From assembly GCA_001648575.1 (NCBI GenBank), contig LQXN01000062.1, forward strand, positions 62,001-126,000: 64,000 bases of DNA. Direction: 5' to 3'. Below are positions 1-8,094 of this stretch, one piece after another. This stretch comes from Sutcliffiella horikoshii DSM 8719 (GTDB lineage: Bacteria; Bacillota; Bacilli; Bacillales; Bacillaceae_I). Position 1 is the stretch's first letter. Every line of letters starts with the position of its first letter. The notes below the pieces were generated by a model, which did not search any database, was not told the origin of the DNA, and worked only from the letters and a program-made list of their open reading frames with translations. The position numbers and the translations under genes are program-made.

Positions 1-436
1 AACGTAACTCAGCTAACTGATTAGGAAAATCCTCTCCACCTGTTCTGCGTTCACGTCTAAGTGCCGCCGCAGTCAGTTGGTCACTTCCTGGTGCCCGGCC
101 GAGACCAAGGTCGATTCTCCCTGGATACAAGGATTCCAACGTACCAAACTGTTCTGCAATGACAAGCGGGGCATGGTTTGGTAGCATTATGCCGCCGGAC
201 CCGACTCTTATAGATTTTGTTGCACCAGCTATATGTCCGATCACAACAGAAGTGGCAGAGCTTGCGATTCCTCTCATATTATGGTGTTCAGCCAGCCAAT
301 AGCGCGTAAAGCCCAGGCTTTCCACATGCCTTGCAAGCTCCACACTATTTTTAAAAGATGTTTGAGCATTACTGCCCTCAACGATTGGTGCCAAATCCAA
401 CACGGATAATGGTGTCTGATTATTTCGAACGGTCAT
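1..436 (-). CDS. LLM-class flavin-dependent oxidoreductase, C-terminus cut by the window edge
   Basis: The first 145 residues of a luciferase-like monooxygenase are visible; such proteins usually run to about 330 residues, so more than half lies outside the window. Family hallmarks are [20 protein letters not shown] (residues about 34-53), the [19 protein letters not shown] stretch and the [15 protein letters not shown] loop, which together shape the TIM-barrel flavin site. The ATG is preceded by GAGAGGAG at a normal distance. It starts 16 bases after the stop of the M20 amidohydrolase on the same strand, so the two are probably cotranscribed. The substrate cannot be told from the sequence. 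Confidence 0.88.
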   Translation of the reverse strand, partial: MTVRNNQTPLSVLDLAPIVEGSNAQTSFKNSVELARHVESLGFTRYWLAEHHNMRGIASSATSVVIGHIAGATKSIRVGSGGIMLPNHAPLVIAEQFGTLESLYPGRIDLGLGRAPGSDQLTAAALRRERRTGGEDFPNQLAELR

Positions 437-452
437 TATATATTCTCCTCTC

Positions 453-1622
453 TTACTTTGGAGCTTTATCAAACTCTGCTTTTATTTTCATAATAAGTTC
501 ATTATTTGTTAAAAGTTCATATGCAGTTGTGGCCATCGCGTTTGCCCCAAGGATCATTGCTTCTTTTCCTTGCTCACTCAGCGCTGCATCACGAAATTCA
601 ACAGTATGGCAACTATATAACTCATTGCAGATTTTTATATATGGATGTATGGATGGTACTACCAGACTTACATTCCCCATATCTAGTGAACCGGATCCAT
701 CTCTATTTTCAACAATCTCTCCTGATTCCACACCAAGTTCTATCAACTGTTTTGTAAAAACATCTGATAGTGTTTCATTGGTAACCATGTTATCGTAGGA
801 TAATTCATAGTTGGACATTTTCATCGATGCTCCAGTCATCATGGCAGCACCTTCTGCTATAGATTTCACTTTTTCTACTAATTCATTCACATAACTGCGT
901 GTTTTTGCACGAACATAAAATTGAGCTACAGCATAATCTGGCACAACGTTTGCAGCTTTTCCACCCTCAGGTATGATTCCATGAATTCGGGTATCACTTG
1001 TAACATGTTGTCTCAGTGCATTGATACCATTGAAAGTCTGAATAACAGCATCCAATGCATTAATCCCTTTTTCAGGGTTTGCCGCTGCATGCGCAGGTTT
1101 CCCAAAGAATTCAAATTGGATAGCATCCATTGCAAGTGAAGAACCACTCTTCACATAGGAATGTAATGGATGGACCATCATGGCTACGTCTAATTTATCA
1201 AAGATCCCCTGCTCCGCCATTGTCACCTTGCCGCCTTTGGTCTCTTCGGCAGGAGTGCCATAAACGATAACTTTGCCTCCGGTTTCTTGTAATACTTTAC
1301 TTGTGGCAATACCAGCAGCAATCCCCATTGTGCCAATTAAGTTGTGGCCACATGCATGCCCTATTGCAGGGAGCGCATCATACTCACACATGAATCCAAT
1401 GGTAGGGCCGGGTTTTTTGCTATCAAACACGGCCTCAAAAGCAGTTGGCAATTCACAAATCCCCTTTTCCACATTAAAGCCGTGCTCAGAAAGTTTATCT
1501 GACAGGACTTTGGCAGATTTGAATTCTTCATGTCCTAGCTCAGGATTTTCTCCTATATATGTACTGATCTCAAAGAAATCATTTTTATGTGAATCAAGGA
1601 AATCTGTTATGATTTGTTTCAT
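453..1622 (-). CDS. M20-family amidohydrolase (AbgB/PM20D2-like)
   Basis: This 389-residue protein belongs to the M20 zinc peptidase/amidohydrolase superfamily. It carries [14 protein letters not shown] at residues 80-93 (the metal-binding and catalytic segment), GTPAEE near residue 126 and [18 protein letters not shown] in the lid domain. The EYDALP form is typical of the AbgB/PM20D2 branch, which hydrolyses N-acyl or dipeptide amides, rather than of DapE or ArgE. No signal peptide is present, so it should be cytosolic. An AAAGGGG ribosome binding site precedes the ATG. It heads a likely operon with the LLM oxidoreductase. The exact amide substrate is not predictable. Confidence 0.9.
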   Translation of the reverse strand: MKQIITDFLDSHKNDFFEISTYIGENPELGHEEFKSAKVLSDKLSEHGFNVEKGICELPTAFEAVFDSKKPGPTIGFMCEYDALPAIGHACGHNLIGTMGIAAGIATSKVLQETGGKVIVYGTPAEETKGGKVTMAEQGIFDKLDVAMMVHPLHSYVKSGSSLAMDAIQFEFFGKPAHAAANPEKGINALDAVIQTFNGINALRQHVTSDTRIHGIIPEGGKAANVVPDYAVAQFYVRAKTRSYVNELVEKVKSIAEGAAMMTGASMKMSNYELSYDNMVTNETLSDVFTKQLIELGVESGEIVENRDGSGSLDMGNVSLVVPSIHPYIKICNELYSCHTVEFRDAALSEQGKEAMILGANAMATTAYELLTNNELIMKIKAEFDKAPK

Positions 1623-1710
1623 TTACTAATCCCCTTTGGACAATTTATTTAGTGAATGGAAATATAGTAACATGAAGTTTCTTCAAATAATAATATTTTG
1701 CCTGAAAATA

Positions 1711-1741
1711 GAAAAGGGGGTTCCCTATTAAGGAAACTCCC
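1711..1741 (-). terminator. Rho-independent terminator after the OYE-type oxidoreductase
   Basis: Arms GGGGGTTCCC and GGAAACTCCC (plus strand) pair with wobble pairs, and the minus-strand transcript ends in UUUUC. It lies just past the stop at 1747. Confidence 0.7.
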
Positions 1742-1746
1742 GCGCT

Positions 1747-2970
1747 TTACACTCTTCTCATTTGAAATACATCTAATCCATTTTTCCACAATGACCGCAA
1801 TAGGGCTACTTTAGGGGATAGTCTTGGATTTGTTCCCTGACCATTCCCGATCCGCTCCAGTTGATTACTATACCATGTCAATTCTAACATTGCAGTTTGA
1901 TCCACCAGTTTTATCCCTGTTTTTCTTGGTTCCAGTTCGATAACTTCCCTTTTTCCTTGAAGTAGTTCTTTGGGGAGATATGGATAGACAGCCATTGGAC
2001 GAGCTAATCCTACCATAGATGTTGCCTCTTCCAAGACTGCGTCCTTCATTCCGTTCATCGTCCTGAATCCTCCGGTGACAACAAGGGGGGCTTTTGATAC
2101 CTTCCTCGCCTCTGTGGCAAATTCTAGAAAATACGCTTCCCTGTTTTTGGTGCTCTCTTTTACATTTACCCCCGTCATTTGCGGACTTTCATAGGAACCC
2201 CCGGATATTTCAATCAAGTCTATACCCAGTTGATCCAATACTTTAATAACATGTAATGCTTCTTCTTCTGAAAAACCTGCCTTCATAAAGTCTGCAGAAT
2301 TAAGCTTAACCCCTATAGGAAAAGTATCACCCACTTCTTGTCGAACCTTTTTGAATACCTCCAAAAGGAATCTCATCCGGTTCTCAAGCGAACCTCCCCA
2401 CTGGTCTGTTCTTTTATTATGTCGGGGTGATAAAAACTGACTGATGAGATAACCATGTGCACCATGGAGCTGAATACCCGTAAATCCAGCTTTCTTGGCA
2501 ATTCTAGCCGTGTTGGCAAACCGTTGGATAATATCAATTATCTCTTCTTCTTGCAGCTCCCTCGCAACAGGGAAGTAGCGTTGTAGTTTTGGATCGAATT
2601 CCACTTTGGACGGGGCGACAGCTTCTTTTACAATTCCTTTAAATACCTGTTTTCCTGGGTGGTTGATTTGCATCCAAAGGTGAGTTTTGTTTTTCGTTCC
2701 TGCATTTGCCCATCTCTTTAACAAATCTAGATCTTTTTCATTTTCCACTACGACGTTTCGCGGTTCACCAAGTGCCCGTTTGTCGACCATGACATTTCCT
2801 GTCACAACAATACCTGCTTCACTTTCAGCCCAAGTTTCATAAAGCCTGACAAGTTTTCCTGTCGGTCTATTGTGCTTATCCGCCATACCTTCACTCATCG
2901 CTGCTTTAAAAAATCTGTTTTTTATTTCACTTCCATTTGGAAGTACTAACTTATCATGTAACTGAACCAT
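1747..2970 (-). CDS. NADH:flavin oxidoreductase / Old Yellow Enzyme family
   Basis: This 407-residue FMN enzyme of the Old Yellow Enzyme superfamily would reduce activated C=C bonds with NAD(P)H. Diagnostic stretches are the N-terminal LPNGSEIKNRFFKAAMSEG, the HGAHGYLISQFLSPRHNKR signature and the downstream RTDQWGGSLENRMRF. It is a single barrel without the C-terminal FAD/NAD domain of dienoyl-CoA reductases. A 21-residue upstream extension is possible, but the ATG at 2970 has GGGGAGGT 6 bases upstream. The terminator of the preceding small gene also falls inside the extension, so the shorter start is preferred. It stands alone between two terminators. Confidence 0.9.
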   Translation of the reverse strand: MVQLHDKLVLPNGSEIKNRFFKAAMSEGMADKHNRPTGKLVRLYETWAESEAGIVVTGNVMVDKRALGEPRNVVVENEKDLDLLKRWANAGTKNKTHLWMQINHPGKQVFKGIVKEAVAPSKVEFDPKLQRYFPVARELQEEEIIDIIQRFANTARIAKKAGFTGIQLHGAHGYLISQFLSPRHNKRTDQWGGSLENRMRFLLEVFKKVRQEVGDTFPIGVKLNSADFMKAGFSEEEALHVIKVLDQLGIDLIEISGGSYESPQMTGVNVKESTKNREAYFLEFATEARKVSKAPLVVTGGFRTMNGMKDAVLEEATSMVGLARPMAVYPYLPKELLQGKREVIELEPRKTGIKLVDQTAMLELTWYSNQLERIGNGQGTNPRLSPKVALLRSLWKNGLDVFQMRRV

Positions 2971-3004
2971 CCTGTTACCTCCCCATGCTTGTCCATATTT
3001 GGAT

Positions 3005-3040
3005 AAGAAAAAATGGTTGGAATACATCTCCAACCATTTT
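3005..3040 (-). terminator. Terminator of the YjcZ-like gene
   Basis: A perfect 10-bp stem (AAATGGTTGG / CCAACCATTT) with a 9-base loop is followed on the minus strand by TTTTTTCTT. It follows the stop of the small gene at 3054-3146. Confidence 0.85.
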
Positions 3041-3053
3041 ACTTTATTGTAAA

Positions 3054-3146
3054 TTAGTATCTTAACGCTCCTGCGCCCGCAATAATCAAAATAATGAAAA
3101 GCACCACAATCAGCGCAAATCCACCACCATAATTTCCACCTGACAT
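3054..3146 (-). CDS. YjcZ-family small sporulation membrane peptide
   Basis: This 30-residue peptide starts MSGGNYGGGFALIVV and ends GAGALRY. The Gly/Tyr-rich head followed by one hydrophobic helix is the hallmark of the YjcZ/Sscp-type family found in spore-forming Bacilli. An AAGGAGGG site lies 6-7 bases before the ATG and a clear terminator follows. Upstream, CATAGATTG with an AC pair 16 bases before it loosely resembles a sigma-K promoter, but the match is weak. Other members of the family are expressed in the sporulating mother cell or forespore; for this copy that is inference. Confidence 0.85.
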   Translation of the reverse strand: MSGGNYGGGFALIVVLFIILIIAGAGALRY

Positions 3147-3232
3147 TCTATTCCCTCCTTCACGTAGACTACAATACAATCTATGCATGATACATGTCCT
3201 ACGTATAGGCTAAGGAATATTTTTTCATTGGA

Positions 3233-4462
3233 TTATGCCCAATTACCTTGGCGGAATAATGGTACTCTTTCTCCCTCTTTGGTGATACCGTCAATATCCA
3301 TGTCGCTTGATCCGATCATGAAATCAACATGGGTAATGCTAGAATTTGCCCCTGCTGCTTCAAGTTCTTCTTCTGACATCTGCTTCCCACCTTCAAGTGC
3401 GAAAGAATACGCGTTTCCAATCGCTAAATGGTGTGATGCATTTTCGTCAAATAGTGTGTTATAGAAAATCAGATTGGTATTTGAAATAGGAGAATCATGT
3501 GGTACAAGTGCTACTTCCCCTAAATAGCGTGACCCCTCATCCGTTTCAATCAATTTTTGCAGCGTTTCATACCCTTCCTCTGCTTCGAAGGAGACAATTT
3601 TTCCGTTTTCAAAAGTGATGGAAAAGTTATCAATCATGTTTCCTCCGTAGCTCAATGGTTTGGAGCTTTTAACCGTACCATTCACTCCTGTCTTAAGTGG
3701 CGTGGTGAAGACTTCCTCTGTCGGCATGTTGGCAATAAAGGCAACCCCATTTTCGTTAATGCTTTCAGGTCCAATCCACACATGCTTTTCAGCCAACTCA
3801 ATTTCCAAGTCCGTTCCTTCGGCTTTGTAATGAAGGGATTTGAATTTATTGTTGTTAAGGAACTCGACTTTTTCACTAAGTTTTTCTTTATGATCCATCC
3901 ATGCTTGTACAGGGTCCTCAAGATTTGCTCTTGTGGCATGGAATATGGCTTCCCATAATTTTTCTTCTTGTTCTTGTTCCGATAAATCCGGGAATACTTT
4001 TGCCGACCAGCCTATAGATGGAACAGCCACTATGGACCAGCTGATTTTATCTGCCATGACCATTTTACGATAGCCTTTGCTTGCTTCACCTGCCGCCTTT
4101 TGTAAGTTAGCGATTTTAGAAGCATCCACACCCTTTAGCAAATCCGGATTTACAGACGTGATAGCAAGCATTGCTGCTCCTTCTTCATATGCATTCTCAA
4201 GCATTTCCGCTCTCCACTTAGGAAAATACTCAAATGACTCGTTTGGTGCTTTATCGTACCGGATTCTTGTCACTTCCTCATCTGTCCATTCAATCTGAAC
4301 GAGTTTTGCTCCTGCTTCATATGCTTTTTTCGTAACAAGTCTAACAAAGGGTGCTGTTGCGATGTCAGCGTTTACAATCAGCGTTTGACCTTTTTGTATA
4401 TTAACTCCGACTTTAACTGCAAGCTCTGCGTATTTTTCCATGGTTGTATCAAGATTACTCAT
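3233..4462 (-). CDS. ampS: Aminopeptidase, M29 family
   Basis: This 409-residue protein is collinear with the M29 (AmpS/AmpT/PepS) aminopeptidases, whose usual length is about 410. These two-metal enzymes remove N-terminal residues from peptides in the cytosol. Recognisable parts are the N-terminal YAELAVKVGVNIQKGQTLIV and the C-terminal catalytic block, with EALVPHDSP-like ligands (EVALVPHDSPIS), HHLAIGNAYSFAL and THVDFMIGSSDMDIDGI. The ATG has AGGGGGA upstream. It is monocistronic as far as can be seen. Symbol given by resemblance to B. subtilis AmpS. Confidence 0.93.
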   Translation of the reverse strand: MSNLDTTMEKYAELAVKVGVNIQKGQTLIVNADIATAPFVRLVTKKAYEAGAKLVQIEWTDEEVTRIRYDKAPNESFEYFPKWRAEMLENAYEEGAAMLAITSVNPDLLKGVDASKIANLQKAAGEASKGYRKMVMADKISWSIVAVPSIGWSAKVFPDLSEQEQEEKLWEAIFHATRANLEDPVQAWMDHKEKLSEKVEFLNNNKFKSLHYKAEGTDLEIELAEKHVWIGPESINENGVAFIANMPTEEVFTTPLKTGVNGTVKSSKPLSYGGNMIDNFSITFENGKIVSFEAEEGYETLQKLIETDEGSRYLGEVALVPHDSPISNTNLIFYNTLFDENASHHLAIGNAYSFALEGGKQMSEEELEAAGANSSITHVDFMIGSSDMDIDGITKEGERVPLFRQGNWA

Positions 4463-4585
4463 TATGTATTCCCCCTAATATTTTTCCTGTGTTCCCAAAA
4501 AATATCATGTTCACTAGGATTTGTCTAGTTTCTAAGGCAAAAAGGCAGTAACCATTGTTGGTCCTGCCTGTATGTTGCATTTAGT

Positions 4586-4707
4586 GTTGATTTGCGTTTC
4601 TGGTGCTTCGCTTTCCGCGGGGCTCCCTTGAGCCTCCTCGCGCCCTGCGGGGTCTCAAGAATGTCGCTATCCCCCCGGAGGAGTCTTCACGCCTTACACT
4701 ACAATCA
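4586..4707 (-). repeat. Core-only relic of the terminator-associated repeat (copy 1)
   Basis: A GC-rich stretch begins GTTGATTTGCGTTTC, runs through GCTTCGCTTTCCGCGGGG, AGCCTCCTCG and CCTGCGGGGTCT, and ends in TTACACTACAATCA. It matches the core of the four complete copies at 6988, 24055, 26260 and 50090. It lacks the CAGACTGTTGACAAA-type ends and the flanking duplicated hairpin. A weak terminator-like hairpin (GGCAG...CTGCC, about 4543-4568) lies on one side only. The strand sign is nominal. It appears to be a decayed or truncated copy. Confidence 0.75.
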
Positions 4708-4736
4708 GTATGGTATTTGACATCAGATATTTTTTA

Positions 4737-6014
4737 TTACTTATTCAAAACTGTATTCACTCTTGGAAGGTTTGTGCTGAATAGTGTCATGCCATGTTTG
4801 AATGCGGCTAGACCATATAGCATGCTGCTCCAGTCGATCAGGGTTACTTTTGTTGGATACCATCGGTTAGGTTGTTCAAGATGCCACCAGGAAATGCGAT
4901 GTAATCCATATTTGTAAGCCGCTTTGAATTTTTCTTCATCCTCTTTATCCGTTGCATTAGCGTAAACATCATAAGGGATATGCAGGGAGTATTGTGCATA
5001 CAAATCATAAATACCAGCAGGATATACCGGTAAATAGCCGCCAATAATGTAGGATGAGGCTATATTGTGTGGGGCATCGTTAATTCTATCTGCATGGTAC
5101 CCTCCAAAAAGGCCATCATTCGGTCCTGCACCATATCCCCAGATATAAGATGGAACATCATCGAGTTCTTTCCATTTCATTCTGTCGGCAAGACAAGCAT
5201 TCTTATAGTATTCCAGATAAGTCGTACTTTCTGCATATTCCGGAACTAAGTAATAAGGAAACTGATGCACGAAGGATGATAAAAACGCCCCGGGATGATC
5301 ATTTAGAACCGCTAGTCCCCGAAACTCTTCTTGAGGCAGTTCCTTTATTTTATCCTCTGCAAAATTGTTCAACCAAAGTGCCTGAATGTTTTCATCATGA
5401 GGTTTTCCTAATAGAGCAAGATAAGAGACCATTACATATTCATTATAGGCGGGAAGTGGAGCAATACCTTCTCCATCCTTTGAAATCATATTAATGACAC
5501 CGTTTTCTTTGTCTGCAACCACAATACTCCAATCGATAGAGTATAGGAGTTTTTCTGCCATTTCTAATATCCTTGGCTCTTTATTTGCAAAATGATTGCC
5601 TGCAAATAGTGCACCCGTAAGGAGCAGGGTAGTATCTATAGTAGAGAACTCAGAGTTCAAATTTTCTCCTGTTTCCATATCTACAAAGTGTGCAAAGAAA
5701 CCGGATTTCTCATCTCTTGCCACCTTGCATCCTTCAATTTCACCGGATACACCTTGCATTGTTAGCAAAGCTTTTTGGTCAGCATTTTCATCCCGGCCTT
5801 CTAAATCAGCTATAGCGAGACTAATCAAGCCGACACCTGTAGCTGCAATGGAGCAGCGAAAATCCGGATTTTCTCCAAGAGTCATATATCCATCTGCAAA
5901 TAGACCTGTTCTCTGGTTTCGGGAAGCTTCAAATAGTGCATAAGAATCGAAATATTGTCGGTCAAAAAACTCTTTAACTTTAATGGGTAGATTTTTGTAA
6001 TCGGTGGTTGGCAT
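4737..6014 (-). CDS. Glucoamylase-like glycoside hydrolase (PF10091 / GH144-like)
   Basis: This 425-residue protein shows the pattern of the glucoamylase-like (alpha/alpha) barrel family. It has SIAATGVGLISLAIADLEGR at residues about 55-74, FFAHFVDMETG, then EFSTIDTTLLLTGALFAGNHF, PAYNEYVMVSYLALLG and a late SSYIIGGYLPVYP. Family members hydrolyse beta-1,2-glucans or related glycans. There is no signal peptide, so it should be cytosolic, unlike many relatives. It is transcribed divergently from an AraC-type regulator that probably controls it. I cannot assign the catalytic acids with confidence. RBS AAAGGGG precedes the ATG. Confidence 0.75.
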   Translation of the reverse strand: MPTTDYKNLPIKVKEFFDRQYFDSYALFEASRNQRTGLFADGYMTLGENPDFRCSIAATGVGLISLAIADLEGRDENADQKALLTMQGVSGEIEGCKVARDEKSGFFAHFVDMETGENLNSEFSTIDTTLLLTGALFAGNHFANKEPRILEMAEKLLYSIDWSIVVADKENGVINMISKDGEGIAPLPAYNEYVMVSYLALLGKPHDENIQALWLNNFAEDKIKELPQEEFRGLAVLNDHPGAFLSSFVHQFPYYLVPEYAESTTYLEYYKNACLADRMKWKELDDVPSYIWGYGAGPNDGLFGGYHADRINDAPHNIASSYIIGGYLPVYPAGIYDLYAQYSLHIPYDVYANATDKEDEEKFKAAYKYGLHRISWWHLEQPNRWYPTKVTLIDWSSMLYGLAAFKHGMTLFSTNLPRVNTVLNK

Positions 6015-6097
6015 ACTCTCTTGCCCCTTTCAACAAGTAATTGGAATAACCTTGTATATTTCATGCTTTTGTATATTATTATCAATCAAATTCTTTA

Positions 6098-6126
6098 TTG
6101 AAAATGATATAATTATCATACATAAT
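6098..6126 (+). promoter_or_regulatory. Promoter of the AraC-type gene with an operator-like palindrome in its spacer
   Basis: TTGAAA (6098-6103) and CATAAT (6121-6126) are 17 bases apart and fit a sigma-A promoter. The spacer holds the near-palindrome TGATATAATTATCA (6105-6118), whose arms TGATA/TATCA resemble half of a Fur or PerR box but are one base short of the 7-1-7 Fur consensus. Function is inferred; it could equally be the site of the AraC regulator itself. Confidence 0.45.
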
Positions 6127-6198
6127 TTATTGTTCTGTGAAAATAGACAAAACCATACTAGTTGGATAATTCATCGATTTTAATAGATTGGAGAGAGT

Positions 6199-6957
6199 AT
6201 GATGCCCACTATTCATGGGGTTTTCTACGATATTTCTCCCCATTGGGACGTGGAGAAAGCAAAAGGTTTGGATACGCTTGTTTACGTAACAGAGGGGAAA
6301 GTACATTACCAGGTAGAAGAAAGGGTAATGCACTTGAAAAAAGGTGATCTTTTGTTCATTCCTTCAACATACACCAGGTCATGGAAAAACGATAGCAACA
6401 AGAGTCATCGTAAATATACCGTAGTTTTTGAAAAAAATCAGTCAAACCACCAAAATTTTATTGAAGATGAAATCGTTTCTTTCAAACCACGCAAATCTGC
6501 TTATTATGAACAACGACTGACATTTTTAAATGAACAGTGGCTTAGCAAAAGATTTTTTTATGAAGAACTGTCTCAAAATATCTTAGTGGAGCTATTAATC
6601 ATGATTGCACAAGAAAAGGCAGAATGGCACACTTCCCCTGTAAAAGAAACATCTGTGCGTAACATGCAAGAATATATTCTGCAACATTACCGCAGGAACA
6701 TTACGATAGAAGAATTGGCAGCTTTGATCGGGGTCACACCGAATTATGTCACTGTGTTATTTAAAGAGGTGTTAGGTATCACCCCAATCCAGTATCTTCA
6801 TCAGACTCGTATCAATAATGCCTGGAATTTAATTAGTACGACAAGAATGACGATTAAGGAAATCGCAGAGCATTTAGGTTATTGTGACCAGTCGTATTTT
6901 AATAGGATGTTTAAAAAGTGGATGGGTATACCTCCTTCGCATGTGAAGAAAACATAG
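6199..6957 (+). CDS. AraC-family transcriptional regulator with cupin domain
   Basis: This 252-residue regulator has an N-terminal cupin-like sensor (residues about 1-100; VTEGKVHYQVEERVMHLKKGDLLFIPS) and two helix-turn-helix units at the C-terminus. The second unit contains the family signature IKEIAEHLGYCDQSYFNRMFKKWMG. A GGAGAG site lies just before ATGATG; either ATG may be used. It is divergent from the glycoside hydrolase at 4737-6014, which suggests a sugar-responsive activator of that gene. This is inference from context. Confidence 0.88.
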   Translation: MMPTIHGVFYDISPHWDVEKAKGLDTLVYVTEGKVHYQVEERVMHLKKGDLLFIPSTYTRSWKNDSNKSHRKYTVVFEKNQSNHQNFIEDEIVSFKPRKSAYYEQRLTFLNEQWLSKRFFYEELSQNILVELLIMIAQEKAEWHTSPVKETSVRNMQEYILQHYRRNITIEELAALIGVTPNYVTVLFKEVLGITPIQYLHQTRINNAWNLISTTRMTIKEIAEHLGYCDQSYFNRMFKKWMGIPPSHVKKT

Positions 6958-6961
6958 GAAA

Positions 6962-6987
6962 AGCATAGAGAATGGTCTCTATGCTTT
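6962..6987. repeat. Left copy of duplicated terminator hairpin, element copy 2
   Basis: The stem AAGCATAGAGA / TCTCTATGCTT (6961-6986, loop ATGG) is repeated at 7197-7222 with four substitutions. After this copy the plus strand runs straight into the element (CAGACTG...) with no U-tract. On the minus strand the hairpin is followed by TTTTCC. The left stem is fully paired although its sequence differs from the right copy. Confidence 0.85.
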
Positions 6988-7196
6988 CAGACTGTTGACA
7001 ACCTATTAAGCAGAAAAGTTATTGTTTGGAACAGTTGATCTCCGTTGCAGGAGCTACGCTTTCCGGCGGGCGGTCCGTAAGCCTCCTCGGCTACGCCTGC
7101 GGGGTCTTACATGTCCCTTCCTCCCGCGGGAGTCTTCGCTCCTTCCACTGCGATCAACTAGGGAATTTCATTATTCTAAGGTTTGTCTACACGGTG
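6988..7196 (+). mobile_element. Terminator-inserted MITE-like element, copy 2
   Basis: This 209-bp non-coding element begins CAGACTGTTGACAA and ends TTTGTCTACACGGTG. The ends are imperfect inverted repeats. The core starts with GTTGATCTCCGTTGCAGGAGC, ends with GCTCCTTCCACTGCGATCAAC-like sequence and folds back on itself, with GGCGGTCCGTAAGCCTCC and CCTGCGGGGTCTTACATG in the middle. It lies between the convergent AraC and D-amino acid aminotransferase genes, between two copies of their shared terminator hairpin. No transposase is present; it would have to move in trans. Confidence 0.8.
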
Positions 7197-7222
7197 AGCC
7201 CAGAGAATGGTCTCTAGGCTTT
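7197..7222. terminator. Right copy of the duplicated hairpin, with U-tract, element copy 2
   Basis: The stem AGCCCAGAGA / TCTCTAGGCT has one mismatch and is followed on the plus strand by TTTTTCTG, so it can stop transcripts from the AraC gene after they have crossed the element. The stop codon of the aminotransferase gene (7214-7216 on the minus strand) lies inside this hairpin. Confidence 0.8.
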
Positions 7223-8074
7223 TTCTGTTGTCGTTTTTGTTTCAGCTTTGACTGCTTCGCTGAATGCTGTTTGGAACTTACGTGTAAAAGGGCCAGGCTG
7301 TGCCCCAGAAAATGTAACGCTATCGATTTTGATGATTGGCATGACTTCACTTGTGGTTGATGTAAGGAAAACCTCATCGGCCTCCATCAGTTCTTCTTTT
7401 TGAAATGGTTCTAGTTTATACTCCCAGCTGTTCACATCCATAATTTCTAAAAGTTTCGTTCTTGTAATCCCATTTAAAATCAAATTATTGGCTGGATGGG
7501 TTTTAAGAACCCCTTCCTTGACAATGAAAATATTAGAAGATGAACCTTCCGTAACAATCCCGTCTCTAATAAGAATGGACTCAAATGCCCCTGCCTCGCT
7601 TGCTTTTTGTTTAACCAATATATTATAAAGCAGGTTGAGGCTTTTGATATCGCAACGAAGCCATCTCATATCCTCTGCCGTAATTGCTTCAACACCTTTT
7701 GCTTGAGCATCCTGAACACTTTTATAAGGAAGAGGATATGCAACGAGTTGAGGTGTTAGTGTTTGTTCATATTGGTGTGTTCTGTTTGTTACTCCTCTTG
7801 AAATTTGGAGGTAGAGGCCTCCATTTGTCATGTTGTTACATTTTATCAGCTCTAGTAGCCTGTTACATAACTGTGCAGGTTGCTCTGAAAGCTTTATACC
7901 AATTTCCGACGCACTGCGATACAATCTTGCAATGTGTTCATTTAAGGTAAATGGAATTCCTTCGTATATGTTGACAACCTCATACACCCCATCCCCAAAT
8001 TGATACCCTCTGTCTTCGATATCCACTTTCGCTTCATTTCTTTCAATAATCTCATCATTCACCAATACTTTCAT
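7214..8074 (-). CDS. dat: D-amino acid aminotransferase
   Basis: This 286-residue fold-type IV PLP enzyme interconverts D-alanine and D-glutamate, feeding peptidoglycan synthesis. It has the start VLVNDEIIERNEAKVDIEDRG, the GDGVYEVVNIYEG segment, the PLP lysine in DIKSLNLLYN (about residue 144) and SSSNIFIVKEG with the C-terminal LTSTTSEVMPI cofactor loop, all typical of bacterial Dat. Length matches the family (about 280-290). GGAGGT precedes the ATG. Its last codon and stop lie in a duplicated terminator hairpin. It is followed on the same strand, 5' side, by exoA with a 20-base gap. Confidence 0.94.
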   Translation of the reverse strand: MKVLVNDEIIERNEAKVDIEDRGYQFGDGVYEVVNIYEGIPFTLNEHIARLYRSASEIGIKLSEQPAQLCNRLLELIKCNNMTNGGLYLQISRGVTNRTHQYEQTLTPQLVAYPLPYKSVQDAQAKGVEAITAEDMRWLRCDIKSLNLLYNILVKQKASEAGAFESILIRDGIVTEGSSSNIFIVKEGVLKTHPANNLILNGITRTKLLEIMDVNSWEYKLEPFQKEELMEADEVFLTSTTSEVMPIIKIDSVTFSGAQPGPFTRKFQTAFSEAVKAETKTTTEKA

Positions 8075-8094
8075 TATCAGTACCTCCAGATGTG

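Noticed and set aside
2971-3033. 21-codon N-terminal extension of the OYE-type oxidoreductase
   Set aside because: It would run through the terminator of the YjcZ gene and lacks a ribosome site, whereas the ATG at 2970 has GGGGAGGT.
7022-7217. Open frames in the repeat (peptide containing LISVAGATLS and LHVPSSRGSLRSFHCDQLG), also found at 24093-24275
   Set aside because: The same peptide appears only because the DNA repeat is conserved. It has no ribosome binding site, and the frame is not kept as a coding frame in copies 4 and 5.
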